Shown one piece after another: positions 30,345 to 38,838 of a DNA stretch of 64,000 nt. The DNA comes from Actinoplanes sp. TBRC 11911. Its GTDB lineage: Bacteria > Actinomycetota > Actinomycetes > Mycobacteriales > Micromonosporaceae. A program made the position numbers and the translations under genes. Below the pieces are notes generated by a model. It was not told the origin of the DNA, did no database searches, and saw nothing but the letters and a program-made list of their open reading frames with translations. How positions within the stretch are numbered: the stretch's first letter is position 1; every line of letters starts with the position of its first letter. The stretch lies in contig NZ_JABBNC010000007.1 in NCBI RefSeq assembly GCF_012933445.1, positions 228,201 through 292,200 on the forward strand, written 5' to 3'.

Positions 30345-31138
30345 AGCGGATCCAACCTGTCGACCCTTGTTCCTGATTCCCGATTTCTGTGACGGAGATA
30401 ATCCAGTTGCGCCGCGGCCGAGAATTCCGCCGCAAACCGAACACCCGGTTCGATGTCCGGATATACGAGATCAACGACCTTCTCGGGGGTATCGGCCCCG
30501 GCGTCCATTGCGGCCCGCACCTGAGCCAGCCGCTCCCGCCGATGCCGCAGATAGAGGTCCGCCAGGACGGCGACATCCGGCTGCACCGGCCCATGACCCG
30601 GCAGCATCGTGACGCCGGAATAGGCCGCGATTTTCTCCAGGCTTTCCAGGTACGCCCCGAGGCTGCCGTCCGGTGCCGCCACAACGGTGGAACCCCGGCC
30701 GAGAATGGTGTCGCCGGTGAACATGGCCCGGTCATTCCCGTAATCGACGAGAAAACACACGGAGTCCATCGTGTGTCCGGGTGTATCGAGCACCTCGATG
30801 GACAAACCATCCGTTTTGATGTCGCGACCCGGCGGTGTACCGAACTCGGGATCGGCCGCGAGCACGGGGACGCCGCCACACAGCTCGGCGAGCCGTGCGG
30901 CACCCTCGACGTGGTCATGATGCCGGTGGGTGACCAGAATGAACCGAATCGGCCCATGCTCGGCCACCCGGGTGAGGTGCTCCTCGTGCAGCGGTCCCGG
31001 GTCGATCACCACCGCGTGCTGTTCGCCGGGGGCGCGCAGCACGTACGTGTTGGTGCCCTCGAGGGTCATCGGGCCCGGGTTGGGCGCGCGGAGAAGCATC
31101 ACCCAGGCCGGTAGGCCGTTGAGCGCAGCACCCCCCAT
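30341..31138 (-). CDS. Metallo-beta-lactamase-fold hydrolase (Rv3677c type)
   Basis: 265-residue MBL-fold enzyme with THRHHDHVEG (HxHxDH), later His in TPGHTMDS, Asp in TGDTIL and His in PGHGPV, so a complete dinuclear site. Resembles LACTB2-like nucleases and Rv3677c; the substrate is not proven. The ATG at 31138 is six bases after TACGAT, a leaderless promoter lying inside a 12-8-12 inverted repeat. It begins the MBL-cyclase-kinase transcription unit. RidA and DUF4177 lie just upstream on the same strand, as in M. tuberculosis. Confidence 0.92.
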   Translation of the reverse strand: MGGAALNGLPAWVMLLRAPNPGPMTLEGTNTYVLRAPGEQHAVVIDPGPLHEEHLTRVAEHGPIRFILVTHRHHDHVEGAARLAELCGGVPVLAADPEFGTPPGRDIKTDGLSIEVLDTPGHTMDSVCFLVDYGNDRAMFTGDTILGRGSTVVAAPDGSLGAYLESLEKIAAYSGVTMLPGHGPVQPDVAVLADLYLRHRRERLAQVRAAMDAGADTPEKVVDLVYPDIEPGVRFAAEFSAAAQLDYLRHRNRESGTRVDRLDPL

Positions 31139-31164
31139 GCGCGAATCGTACGTCGCGCATGGGG
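31133..31164 (-). promoter_or_regulatory. 32-bp operator-like inverted repeat over the MBL/cyclase/kinase promoter
   Basis: CCCCATGCGCGA (31133-31144), eight bases, TCGCGCATGGGG (31153-31164): a perfect 12-bp inverted repeat. The minus-strand -10 box TACGAT fills the spacer (31145-31150), and the MBL start codon (31138-31136) lies in one arm. A dimeric repressor bound here would block the promoter; as RNA it cannot form because the transcript begins in the downstream arm. Confidence 0.65.
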
Positions 31165-31237
31165 ATGTGGCCGAGCACCGGATGTGCGATCTGCCTGGCC
31201 TGCCCGGTTACCGATCGCAACCTGGCCGGCCGCAAGA

Positions 31238-31723
31238 TCACTGAACCTCGGCGATGACCTCCACCTCGACCGGCGCGTTGAGCGGCAGCTCAGCCACGCC
31301 GACGGCGCTGCGCGCGTGCCGTCCCTGCTCGCCCAGAACGTCACCGAAAAGATTCGACGCTCCGTTGATAACGGCCGGCTGCCCGGTGAATCCCGGCGCC
31401 GACGCCACGAATCCTGTCAACTTCACGATCTTGACAAGCTCGCCCAGACCGACCAGATCCTCGATGGCGGCCAGGGCGTTCAGCGCGCACGTGCGAGCCA
31501 GCTCGGCGGCCTCCTCCTCGGTCACCTCGGCGCCGACCTTGCCGATCCGCAGCAGCTTCCCCTCCACCATGGGCAGCTGCCCGGAGACGTACACGAAATT
31601 GCCGGACTGCACCGCCGGGACGTACGCCGCCAGCGGCGGATTCACGTTCGGCAGGGTCAACCCCAGTTCAGCCAGCCTTTCGTACGCGTCGACGCCGCCC
31701 TCACCAGCGACCGGCGTCGTCAC
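31238..31723 (-). CDS. RidA-family protein
   Basis: 161-residue YjgF/YER057c/UK114-family protein; canonical members hydrolyse reactive enamine/imine intermediates. The body shows SGNFVYVSGQLPMVEG and the C-terminal ARSAVGVAELPLNAPVEVEVIAEV stretch, with the family arginine in the former HARSAVG. The GTG at 31723 overlaps the DUF4177 TGA (GTGA). A gap of ~99 nt separates it from the MBL gene. Equivalent to Rv3678c. Confidence 0.9.
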   Translation of the reverse strand: MTTPVAGEGGVDAYERLAELGLTLPNVNPPLAAYVPAVQSGNFVYVSGQLPMVEGKLLRIGKVGAEVTEEEAAELARTCALNALAAIEDLVGLGELVKIVKLTGFVASAPGFTGQPAVINGASNLFGDVLGEQGRHARSAVGVAELPLNAPVEVEVIAEVQ

Positions 31724-31875
31724 GATTTCGGCCGCTTCATGTAAGCGATCAGCTGCTCCGCGTTTGGACCGGGGACGACCTGAACGAGCTCCCACCCGTC
31801 CTCGCCCCAGTTGTCCAGGATCTGCTTGGTCGCGTGGACCAGCAGGGGCACGGTCACGTACTCCCACTTCTGCAT
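31720..31875 (-). CDS. DUF4177 small protein
   Basis: 51-residue protein starting [12 protein letters not shown], with [16 protein letters not shown] in the middle, the hallmark of DUF4177. Function unknown. Two starts are possible: the ATG at 31875 (10 nt after GGGAG, matches family N-termini) or the ATG at 31884 (too close to that GGGAG). It is coupled to RidA by GTGA. Counterpart of M. tuberculosis Rv3678A; divergent from the following membrane-protein gene. Confidence 0.85.
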   Translation of the reverse strand: MQKWEYVTVPLLVHATKQILDNWGEDGWELVQVVPGPNAEQLIAYMKRPKS

Positions 31876-31993
31876 CGCCTGCATACTCCCTAATCGTCGG
31901 GTACCGGCACAGCTTAGGGCCCGCGGAGTTGCCGGTTTGGCTAGGCTGAGCGGGCTTTCGCAGGCACGCGGCCGGAAGATCACGGAGGGCGAC

Positions 31994-32968
31994 ATGACGC
32001 ACCCGCAGGGCGCTGAACCGGGGCACCCGGAGCCGGCGCCGATGCCGTCACCCGACCCGGAGCCGCCGCAGCCGATCCCGCCGGAGGAGCCGATCCCGGC
32101 ACCGGAGCCGCCGCACGCGGAAATCGATGCCGCGCCGGTGTCCCCGGCGCCGCTCTCTTCAGCGCCGGTGTCCGCGGCGCCGGTCGCGGCTGCGCCTGCC
32201 GCTCCCGCCGCTTCCACGCCGGCCGACTCGTCGCTCGGCGACGACTTCATCGACGCGCCGCCGCCCGAGGTCGACGCGTGGCCGCCGCCCGGCGCATTCG
32301 AGGACGAGCAGGCCACCGCGCCGATGCCGGTCGCGCCCGCCGCCCACGAGAGCACCCAGGTCATCACGCCGGCCACGATCGGCTGGCAGGCGCCGCCCCC
32401 GACCGCGCCGTTTCACGCCCAGCACGAGGCGCCCGGCCAGTGGCAGACCACGCCGCCCCCGCACATGGCCTGGCAGCACTCGACGCAGCCGGCCCCGATC
32501 TGGGCCGGCCAGCAGCCGCCCAAACGCCGGCGGCGCGGCGCCGTGTGGGTGTCCATCGCGCTGGCCGCCACCCTGGTCCTCTGCGGCGGGGGCGCTACGT
32601 CGGCATATTTCCTGTTACGTGACGCCGACCAGACGGGTGCGCCCGACCCGGCGACCGCGGTCGACCGCTTCCTGACCGCCGTCTACTCGGAGCAGGACCC
32701 GACCGCCGCGAACAACCTGGTGTGCCGCGAGGCCCGTAACGAGCAGAAGCTCACCAACCGGGTCCGCGACATCAAGGCGTATTCGCAGGGCTACCAGAAC
32801 GCGGTCTACCGCTGGGACGCTCCGGCGGTCTCCGACAACGAGAAGGACAGCGCCAAGGTTGCGGTGCACGTCACCATGTCGACCGCCGATGAGAAGTCGG
32901 CCGAGCAGGATCTCCAGTTCACCGTGATCCGAAAGACAGGGTGGTTGGTCTGTGACGTGACGGGCTGA
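31994..32968 (+). CDS. Proline-rich single-pass membrane protein, unknown function
   Basis: 324 residues. GGAGGG precedes the ATG by 4-5 nt. The first ~180 residues are Pro/Ala/Glu-rich and disordered. After the basic KRRRRG come one TM ([17 protein letters not shown]) and a ~100-residue extracellular domain beginning [22 protein letters not shown], which looks like an NTF2/DUF4878-type fold. Topology puts the disordered part inside. No recognised function. Confidence 0.82.
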   Translation: MTHPQGAEPGHPEPAPMPSPDPEPPQPIPPEEPIPAPEPPHAEIDAAPVSPAPLSSAPVSAAPVAAAPAAPAASTPADSSLGDDFIDAPPPEVDAWPPPGAFEDEQATAPMPVAPAAHESTQVITPATIGWQAPPPTAPFHAQHEAPGQWQTTPPPHMAWQHSTQPAPIWAGQQPPKRRRRGAVWVSIALAATLVLCGGGATSAYFLLRDADQTGAPDPATAVDRFLTAVYSEQDPTAANNLVCREARNEQKLTNRVRDIKAYSQGYQNAVYRWDAPAVSDNEKDSAKVAVHVTMSTADEKSAEQDLQFTVIRKTGWLVCDVTG

Positions 32969-32993
32969 TCTCGGGCCGTTACCTACTTGCCCG

Positions 32994-32999
32994 TACGGT
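32994..32999 (+). promoter_or_regulatory. -10 box for leaderless ArsA-like gene
   Basis: TACGGT ends seven bases before the ATG at 33007; no Shine-Dalgarno is present. Confidence 0.45.
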
Positions 33000-33006
33000 T
33001 GATGAC

Positions 33007-33960
33007 ATGGGCGAGCACGTCAACAAGTGGCCGGCGCGGCTGCACGTGGTGACCGGCAAGGGCGGCACCGGTAAGACAAGCGTGGCCGCGGCACTGGCCC
33101 TGGGCCTGGCCGCGGGCGGACACCGGACGCTGCTGGTCGAGGTCGAGGGCCGGCAGGGCATCGCCCAGCTCTTCGAGACCGAGCAGCTGCCGTACAAGGA
33201 GCTGCGGATCGCGACGGTCGCGGGCGGCGGCGAGGTGCGCGCGCTCGCGGTCGACCCGGAGGAAGCCCTCCTGGAATATCTGGACCTCTTCTATCACCTG
33301 GGCGCGGCCGGGCGGGCGCTGCGCAAGGTGGGCGCCATCGACTTCGCCACCACCATCGCCCCGGGCCTGCGCGACGTGCTGCTCACCGGGAAGGTCAAAG
33401 AGGCCACCACCCGGTCGCACAACGGCAAACGGGTCTACGACGCGGTGGTTCTGGACGCGCCGCCCACCGGCCGGATCGGCCGCTTCCTGAACGTCACCGC
33501 GGAGACCGCGAAGCTGACCAAGATGGGCCCCATCAAGACGCAGAGCGAGGGCGTGGCGTCGCTGCTGCGCTCGCCGATCACCTCGGTGCACGTGGTCACC
33601 CTGCTGGAAGAGATGCCGGTGCAGGAGACGCTGGACGCGATCGCCGAGCTCACCGCCCTGCGCATCCCGGTCGGCCGGATCATCGTGAACGCCGCCAAGC
33701 CCGCTTTGCTGACCGCCGGCAAGGTGACCAAGGCCGAGCTCAAGCGTGGGCTGGCCGAGGCCGGGCTGCCGACCGACCCGGCAACCGTGGCCGGGCTGGC
33801 TACCGAGGCGAAGGACTATCTGACCCGGCAGGGCATCGAGGAGTCGCTGCGGACCGAGCTCGGCGAATCCGGGAACCAGGTGATCGAGCTGCCGTTCCTG
33901 CCCCAGGGCGTGGACCAGGCCGGTCTCGACGAGCTCGCGGCCGCGCTGGTGAAGGCTTGA
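33007..33960 (+). CDS. ArsA/GET3-family ATPase, first of pair (Rv3679/BagA-like)
   Basis: 317-residue P-loop ATPase of the ArsA/Get3 group with deviant Walker A KGGTGKTS at residues ~19-26, and switch-type VVLDAPPTGRIGRFL. No metal-binding cysteine triplet or transporter partner is present, so arsenite export is unlikely. M. tuberculosis Rv3679/Rv3680 form a similar heteromeric pair (BagAB) linked to glycerol and nitric-oxide stress. The leaderless-type promoter fits the ATG. The second ATPase follows after 51 nt. Confidence 0.92.
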   Translation: MGEHVNKWPARLHVVTGKGGTGKTSVAAALALGLAAGGHRTLLVEVEGRQGIAQLFETEQLPYKELRIATVAGGGEVRALAVDPEEALLEYLDLFYHLGAAGRALRKVGAIDFATTIAPGLRDVLLTGKVKEATTRSHNGKRVYDAVVLDAPPTGRIGRFLNVTAETAKLTKMGPIKTQSEGVASLLRSPITSVHVVTLLEEMPVQETLDAIAELTALRIPVGRIIVNAAKPALLTAGKVTKAELKRGLAEAGLPTDPATVAGLATEAKDYLTRQGIEESLRTELGESGNQVIELPFLPQGVDQAGLDELAAALVKA

Positions 33961-34011
33961 GCTGAGCTGTCTAAAACGGCTTCGCCGTACGGCACGAGAA
34001 CGGAGCACGAA

Positions 34012-35178
34012 GTGCGATCTCCGGCGGATTACTCTGGGCTGGTGGCTGACCTGACCGCTGAACGGCTCGATGTCGATGATCTGCTCGCCGATCCGGCCAC
34101 CCGGATCATCGTCTGCTGCGGGGCCGGCGGGGTCGGCAAGACGACCACCGCCGCCGCGCTCGGACTGCGAGCAGCCGAGAAGCACGGACGTCGCACCGTG
34201 GTGCTGACGATCGACCCGGCGCGCCGGCTCGCGCAGTCGATGGGGCTGAGCGAGCTCGACAACACCCCGCGCCAGGTCAAGGGCATCGACGGCGAGTCGG
34301 GCGGCGAGCTGCACGCCATGATGCTCGACATGAAGCGCACCTTCGACGAGGTGGTGCAGCAGCACACCACCCCGCAGCGCGCCTCGGAGATCTTCGCGAA
34401 CCCGTTCTACCAGGCCATGAGCTCGACCTTCTCCGGCACCCAGGAATATATGGCGATGGAAAAGCTCGGCCAGCTGCGGTCCACCGACGAGTGGGATCTG
34501 ATCGTCGTGGACACCCCGCCGTCGCGGTCGGCCCTCGACTTCCTGGACGCGCCGGCCCGCCTGTCCCGCTTTCTCGACGGGCGCATGCTGCGGCTGCTGA
34601 CCTCGCCCGCGCGGACCGGTGGCCGGAGCATGTTCAGCCTGGTCACGGCGTCGTTCGGGCTGTTCTCCCGGACGGTTCAGAAGATTCTGGGCGCCCAGCT
34701 ACTGACCGATCTGTCCGGCTTCGTCGCGGCGCTCGACTCGATGTTCGGCGGATTCCGGCACCGTGCCGACGAGACGTACCGGATCCTGCAGGACCCGCAA
34801 ACCGCGTTCCTCCTCGTCGCGGCGCCCGAGCGGGACGCCGTACGGGAAGCGGCTTATTTCGCGGAGCGCCTGGTCGCCGAGCGGATGCCGCTCGCCGGGC
34901 TGGTCCTGAACCGGATGCACCGCGCCGAGGCCGACTCGCTCTCGGCCGAGCGCAGTGAGACCGCCGCGGCCGCGCTGGACGCGGCCGGTGAGCAGGAGAT
35001 GACCGCCGACGCGTTACGAGTGCACGCGAGTCTGGTCCGCCAGATCCGGCGGGAGATGACCGTCGCCGCCACCTTCACCGACGCCTTCCCGGGGGTGCCG
35101 GCGGTCTCCGTCACGGCGCAGCCCGCCGACGTCCACGACGTCGACGGGCTACGGACGATCGGCGCACTTCTCGCCTAG
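34012..35178 (+). CDS. ArsA/GET3-family ATPase, second of pair (Rv3680/BagB-like)
   Basis: 388 residues. Walker A is GAGGVGKTTTAAA (~residues 37-49), and switch regions TIDPARRLAQSMG and VVDTPPSRSALDFLD follow. It complements the upstream ATPase as a probable heterocomplex subunit. GTG at 34012 follows GGAG by 8 nt. It is convergent with whiB, ending 7 nt before the whiB stop. Neither protein has membrane segments. Confidence 0.93.
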   Translation: MRSPADYSGLVADLTAERLDVDDLLADPATRIIVCCGAGGVGKTTTAAALGLRAAEKHGRRTVVLTIDPARRLAQSMGLSELDNTPRQVKGIDGESGGELHAMMLDMKRTFDEVVQQHTTPQRASEIFANPFYQAMSSTFSGTQEYMAMEKLGQLRSTDEWDLIVVDTPPSRSALDFLDAPARLSRFLDGRMLRLLTSPARTGGRSMFSLVTASFGLFSRTVQKILGAQLLTDLSGFVAALDSMFGGFRHRADETYRILQDPQTAFLLVAAPERDAVREAAYFAERLVAERMPLAGLVLNRMHRAEADSLSAERSETAAAALDAAGEQEMTADALRVHASLVRQIRREMTVAATFTDAFPGVPAVSVTAQPADVHDVDGLRTIGALLA

Positions 35179-35185
35179 GCCGCCC

Positions 35186-35488
35186 CTACCGGGTGGGGAC
35201 GAGCACCTTGTCGGCGCCCTTCTCCCGCATCGCGGCCTCGAACATTTTCCGCCAGCTCGCCACATGCGGGTGGCGGCGCAGCAGCGCTCGCCGCTCTCGT
35301 TCCGTCATGCCTCCCCAGACGCCGAACTCGATCCGGTTGTCCAGGGCGTCGGCAAGGCATTCGTAGCGGACCGGGCAGCTGCGGCAGATCCTTTTCGCCA
35401 CGTTCTGCTCGGCGCCCTGCACGAAAAGCGCGTCAGGGTCGCCACTCTGACACGCCGCCATGCTGGGCCAGTCGCTGATCATCCCCAT
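35186..35488 (-). CDS. whiB4: WhiB-family iron-sulfur regulator (WhiB4-like)
   Basis: 100-residue redox-sensing protein. Four cluster cysteines: one in MAACQSG and three in CRSCPVRYEC, separated as in WhiB proteins, followed by the GVWGGMTERERR turn and a basic C-terminus for DNA binding. The ATG at 35488 lies 10 nt after AAGGGGGG. Position between the ArsA pair and ponA2 matches Rv3681c (whiB4) exactly. Divergent from ponA2 over ~305 bp. Confidence 0.93.
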   Translation of the reverse strand: MGMISDWPSMAACQSGDPDALFVQGAEQNVAKRICRSCPVRYECLADALDNRIEFGVWGGMTERERRALLRRHPHVASWRKMFEAAMREKGADKVLVPTR

Positions 35489-35793
35489 CTGTATACGTCC
35501 CCCCTTGCGTAACCCCCCGGACGCCCGCGTGCTCATGCCCCCCAAGCCGTGCAGACGTCGTGCGATAGCTCGCCGGACCATCATGCTCTGTAGTCGGGTG
35601 ATTACGCAACGTTGTCCCTCAAATACGTACAGCCCGGTGGTTCCCGGCAAAGGTGGCAAAGGCCACAAGAGCCGCACGGGGCGGATCTTGCGAAATCCTT
35701 ACGATGATCTAGGCGTACGAGGCAGAATCATTCTGGGCGAATCCGGACGATCTCGGCGTGCGCAGTCGTGCAATCGTCGCGTACCCTGCCCGG
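35489..35793. promoter_or_regulatory. Divergent whiB/ponA2 intergenic region
   Basis: 305 bp without a gene. It holds the whiB ribosome site and, at 35782-35787, TACCCT ending exactly six bases before the ponA2 GTG (leaderless). No other clear structure is seen. Confidence 0.6.
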
Positions 35794-38220
35794 GTGACCT
35801 CCTGGATGCGCAGACGCGATCACAACATATTCGCCAACGCGACCTCGTTAACGATCTGCGGGTTGCTCGCGGGCGTCGTTGTCGCGGCCGCCGCTTTCCC
35901 CGCCGCGGCGATGTCCGGACTCGCCGCAAAGGCGGGCGGGCAGACCTTCGCGAGCCTGCCCAGCGAGATCAAGGACTTCAATTCCCCGCAGATCACCCGG
36001 ATCTACGCGTCGGACGGCAAAACTCAGATCTCGCAGTTCTACGACGAATTCCGCAGCGACGTCCCATCGAAGGACATCTCACCCTTCATGCTGAACGCCA
36101 TGGTGGCGGCCGAGGACCAGGAGTTCTACCACCACAACGGCGTCGACCTGAAGGGCGTCGCGCGAGCGTTCGTGAACAACAACAACGGCAAGGCGAAGCA
36201 GGGCGCCTCGACGATCACCATGCAGCTCGTACGTATGTCCTTGGCATATTCCGCGACCAGCCCGCAAGAGGTCGTGGACGCCACCAAGGACACGCCGAAG
36301 CGCAAGGTCACCGAGATGAAGTACGCGCTGCAGATTGAGAAGGAGCAATCCAAGGAGCAGATCCTCGAGCGGTACGTGAACATTGCGCCGTTCGGTAACA
36401 ACACCTACGGGGTGTTCGCCGCCAGCCAGGTCTACTTCAACAAGAAACCGAAGGATCTGACCATCGGGCAGGCCGCGATGCTGGCCGGCATGGTCAAGGC
36501 GCCGACCAGCTTCAACCCGACCTCCGCCGAGGGCTACCCGCAGATCGAGGCGCGGCGCAACAACTACGTCATCCCCGCCATGGTCAAGATGGGCGCGATC
36601 ACCCAGGCCCAGGCCGACAAGGCGATCAAGGAGCCGATCCCGCGCAAGGTCAAGCCGGTCGGCAACGGCTGCGTCTCGGTGGCCAAGAACGCGTGGGGCT
36701 ACTTCTGCGACTACTTCTACCGCTGGTGGATGAGCCGCGAAGAGTTCGGCGCCAACGCGTACGACCGGGAACGTCGTCTGAAGGGCGGCGGCTACCGCAT
36801 CGTGACGTCGATGGACGTCAGGGCCATGGACGACGCCCGGAAGCGCATCTCCGAGCAGATCAAGGACACCAACAAGAACGCGATCCTGCTGGCCGGCGTC
36901 GAGCCCGGCACCGGCAAGGTGCGGATGCTGTCGGCCAACCGGAAGTACAAGCTGGACGATCAGGACCACCCGCAGAACCCGAAGTCGTCCGATCCGTCCA
37001 AGGCGCGCAAGGGCGCCCGCGGCACGTATCCGAACACGACGAACCCGCTGCTCACCGGCGGCGGCGACATCACCGGCTACCAGGCCGGCTCGGTCTTCAA
37101 GATGTTCACCATGGTGGCCGCCCTCGAACAGGGCATGTCGCTGAACACCACGATCAAGGCCGAGGGCCAGTACAAGTCGAAATACATCATCGAACCGGGC
37201 AGCCCGTCCGCCTGCGCCGGCACGCACTTCTGGTGCCCGCAGAACTCGGGCGGCGGCGAGGCCGGCGTCTACAACATGTGGACCGGCTTCGGTAAGTCGG
37301 TGAACACGTACTTCGTGCCGCTTGAGGAACGCGCCGGCGCGGAGAACGTGGTGGCCGTGGCGAAGCGGTTCGGCGTGCAGTTCCGGTCACCGCAGGACGC
37401 CAAGTTCGCGAACGACCAGCAGTCGGCCAGCCAGTGGGGCGCCTTCACGCTGGGCGTGTCCGCGTCCACCCCGCTCGACATGGCGAACGCGTACGCGGTG
37501 CTGGCCGGCGACGGCATGTACTGCGAGCCCACCCCGATCGAGCAGATCGCCACCCAGACCGGCGAGAAGCTCGACATCGGCAAACCGCAGTGCATCCGGG
37601 CGACCAGCACGGACGTGGCCCGCTCGGCACTCGACGCGGCCCGCTGCCCGGTCGGCGACTCGGCCCAGCTGGGCAACTGCGGCGGCGCCACGGCCGCGGT
37701 CGTACGCGACTACGTCGGCCACCCGGTGTACGGCAAGACGGGCACCACGGACGAGGACAAGACCGCGGCCCTGATCGCCGGCACGACGTCGATGGTGGTC
37801 GCCGGCTACATGGTGAACCCCGACTACCAGAACCACCCGGACCACATGTCCCACAACCAGATCAACCCGGCCGTCTACAAGACCCTGGGCGACTACATGA
37901 AGGGCAAACCCAAGGTCCAGTTCAAGGTCCCCGACAACAAGAAGGTGGCCGTCGGCGACCAGAAGTCGGTCCCCGACGTGACCTGCGACAGCCTCGGCGG
38001 CGCCCAGAGCCGGATCCGCGACGCCGGCTTCGAGCCGACGATCGGCAGCCCGGTCGAGTCCAACTGCCCCGAGGGCACGGCAGCCGAGACCGACCCGAGC
38101 GGCCGCGCGCCGAAGGGCGGCGTCGTGGTCATCCGGCCAAGCCAGGGCAAGGCCGGCGGCGACAAGGACGGGGACAAGCCGGACCAGCCAGACCCGCGCC
38201 AGACCAAACCAAGGCGCTGA
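35794..38220 (+). CDS. ponA2: Bifunctional penicillin-binding protein with PASTA domain (PonA2)
   Basis: Class A PBP that polymerises and crosslinks peptidoglycan. 808 residues from the GTG at 35794. TM near ~20-42; glycosyltransferase-51 domain with AAEDQEFYHHNGVD and GASTITMQLVRMS; transpeptidase with SVFK, SVNTYF and YGKTGTTDE; then a C-terminal PASTA domain (VPDVTCDSLGGAQSRIRDAG...). The start is fixed by TACCCT six bases upstream; a longer frame from 35758 and an ATG at 35806 also exist. Orthologue of Rv3682. Confidence 0.95.
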   Translation: MTSWMRRRDHNIFANATSLTICGLLAGVVVAAAAFPAAAMSGLAAKAGGQTFASLPSEIKDFNSPQITRIYASDGKTQISQFYDEFRSDVPSKDISPFMLNAMVAAEDQEFYHHNGVDLKGVARAFVNNNNGKAKQGASTITMQLVRMSLAYSATSPQEVVDATKDTPKRKVTEMKYALQIEKEQSKEQILERYVNIAPFGNNTYGVFAASQVYFNKKPKDLTIGQAAMLAGMVKAPTSFNPTSAEGYPQIEARRNNYVIPAMVKMGAITQAQADKAIKEPIPRKVKPVGNGCVSVAKNAWGYFCDYFYRWWMSREEFGANAYDRERRLKGGGYRIVTSMDVRAMDDARKRISEQIKDTNKNAILLAGVEPGTGKVRMLSANRKYKLDDQDHPQNPKSSDPSKARKGARGTYPNTTNPLLTGGGDITGYQAGSVFKMFTMVAALEQGMSLNTTIKAEGQYKSKYIIEPGSPSACAGTHFWCPQNSGGGEAGVYNMWTGFGKSVNTYFVPLEERAGAENVVAVAKRFGVQFRSPQDAKFANDQQSASQWGAFTLGVSASTPLDMANAYAVLAGDGMYCEPTPIEQIATQTGEKLDIGKPQCIRATSTDVARSALDAARCPVGDSAQLGNCGGATAAVVRDYVGHPVYGKTGTTDEDKTAALIAGTTSMVVAGYMVNPDYQNHPDHMSHNQINPAVYKTLGDYMKGKPKVQFKVPDNKKVAVGDQKSVPDVTCDSLGGAQSRIRDAGFEPTIGSPVESNCPEGTAAETDPSGRAPKGGVVVIRPSQGKAGGDKDGDKPDQPDPRQTKPRR

Positions 38221-38227
38221 CGCACAC

Positions 38228-38267
38228 CTGAGAGGGCGGGACATCGATCGATGTCCCGCCCTCTCAG
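38228..38267 (+). terminator. 40-bp perfect palindrome after ponA2
   Basis: CTGAGAGGGCGGGACATCGA followed directly by its exact reverse complement. Begins 8 nt after the ponA2 stop. A strong hairpin, but without a T-tract, typical of actinobacterial terminators. Confidence 0.8.
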
Positions 38268-38646
38268 CGTCCGGACGACTTCGCCAGCGGCTGATCGGTC
38301 CGCGTGGCCGGCTTTGCCCGGCGTGCGGCTGGCGATTACCGCGGCCAGGTCACGCCCGGGCGGGGTCCCACTTACCGGACGAAATTTCTCATATTGTGGA
38401 CGACCATCCATACAGGACGATCGTTTTTTCAGCTTAAGCGCCCTTTTGCAACCCTCGGTCGAGACCTGATTTCGAGACCTTGGAGAGTTGCGCCCACATG
38501 CGAGCCCTAACTCTCCAAGGTCTCCAAAAATCTCGGCGGCGGGTCCCAGAGCTGCCCGTATTGGGCCTTGGATGGCGACCAGCATGCTGAACCAGGGTTG
38601 GCTGGGCGCGGAAGACACCGCCCCGCTGACGACCCCATAAAGCAGT
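38268..38646. other. Gene-free stretch between ponA2 and tRNA-Pro
   Basis: About 380 bp with no supportable gene. It contains copy 1 of a dispersed intergenic repeat (38388-38530), listed separately. The remainder shows no start/ribosome-site pair or conserved motif I recognise. Confidence 0.6.
38388..38530 (+). repeat. Dispersed intergenic palindromic repeat, copy 1
   Basis: Contains a perfect 16-bp inverted repeat, GAGACCTTGGAGAGTT (38474-38489) and AACTCTCCAAGGTCTC (38509-38524). The loop and right arm (CGCCCACATGCGAGCCCTAA...) are ~90% identical to copy 2 at 50.8 kb. About 60 bp upstream both copies share an ACAGGACG..CGTTTT box. Confidence 0.7.
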
Positions 38647-38676
38647 CAGGCCAGTTCCCCTCGGGGAACCGGCCTG
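38647..38676 (-). terminator. Terminator of tRNA-Pro
   Basis: CAGGCCAGTTCCCC pairs with GGGGAACCGGCCTG (one mismatch) around a 2-nt loop, 16 bp past the tRNA 3' end. On the minus strand it is followed by ACTGCTTTAT. Confidence 0.75.
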
Positions 38677-38692
38677 ACCTGCATCAACTCTG

Positions 38693-38766
<74 letters not shown>

Positions 38767-38838
38767 AGCTGCTCCGAAATACTATCCGACGCCCGGACGC
38801 ACGCGAAATCGGTATCCCCCCACCCGCAAAACCCCAGG

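Noticed and set aside
26376..30392. A 1,338-codon open frame antisense to the cyclase gene, and similar long frames antisense to eccC, dnaX and marP
   Set aside because: In high-G+C DNA the strand opposite a real gene often stays open. The translations are Arg/Gly/His-rich with no motif or ribosome site, while the sense strand carries complete enzyme signatures.
33007..35178. Arsenite efflux operon
   Set aside because: The ATPases are ArsA-like, but no ArsB, ArsD, ArsR or metal-binding cysteines are present, and position matches Rv3679/Rv3680.
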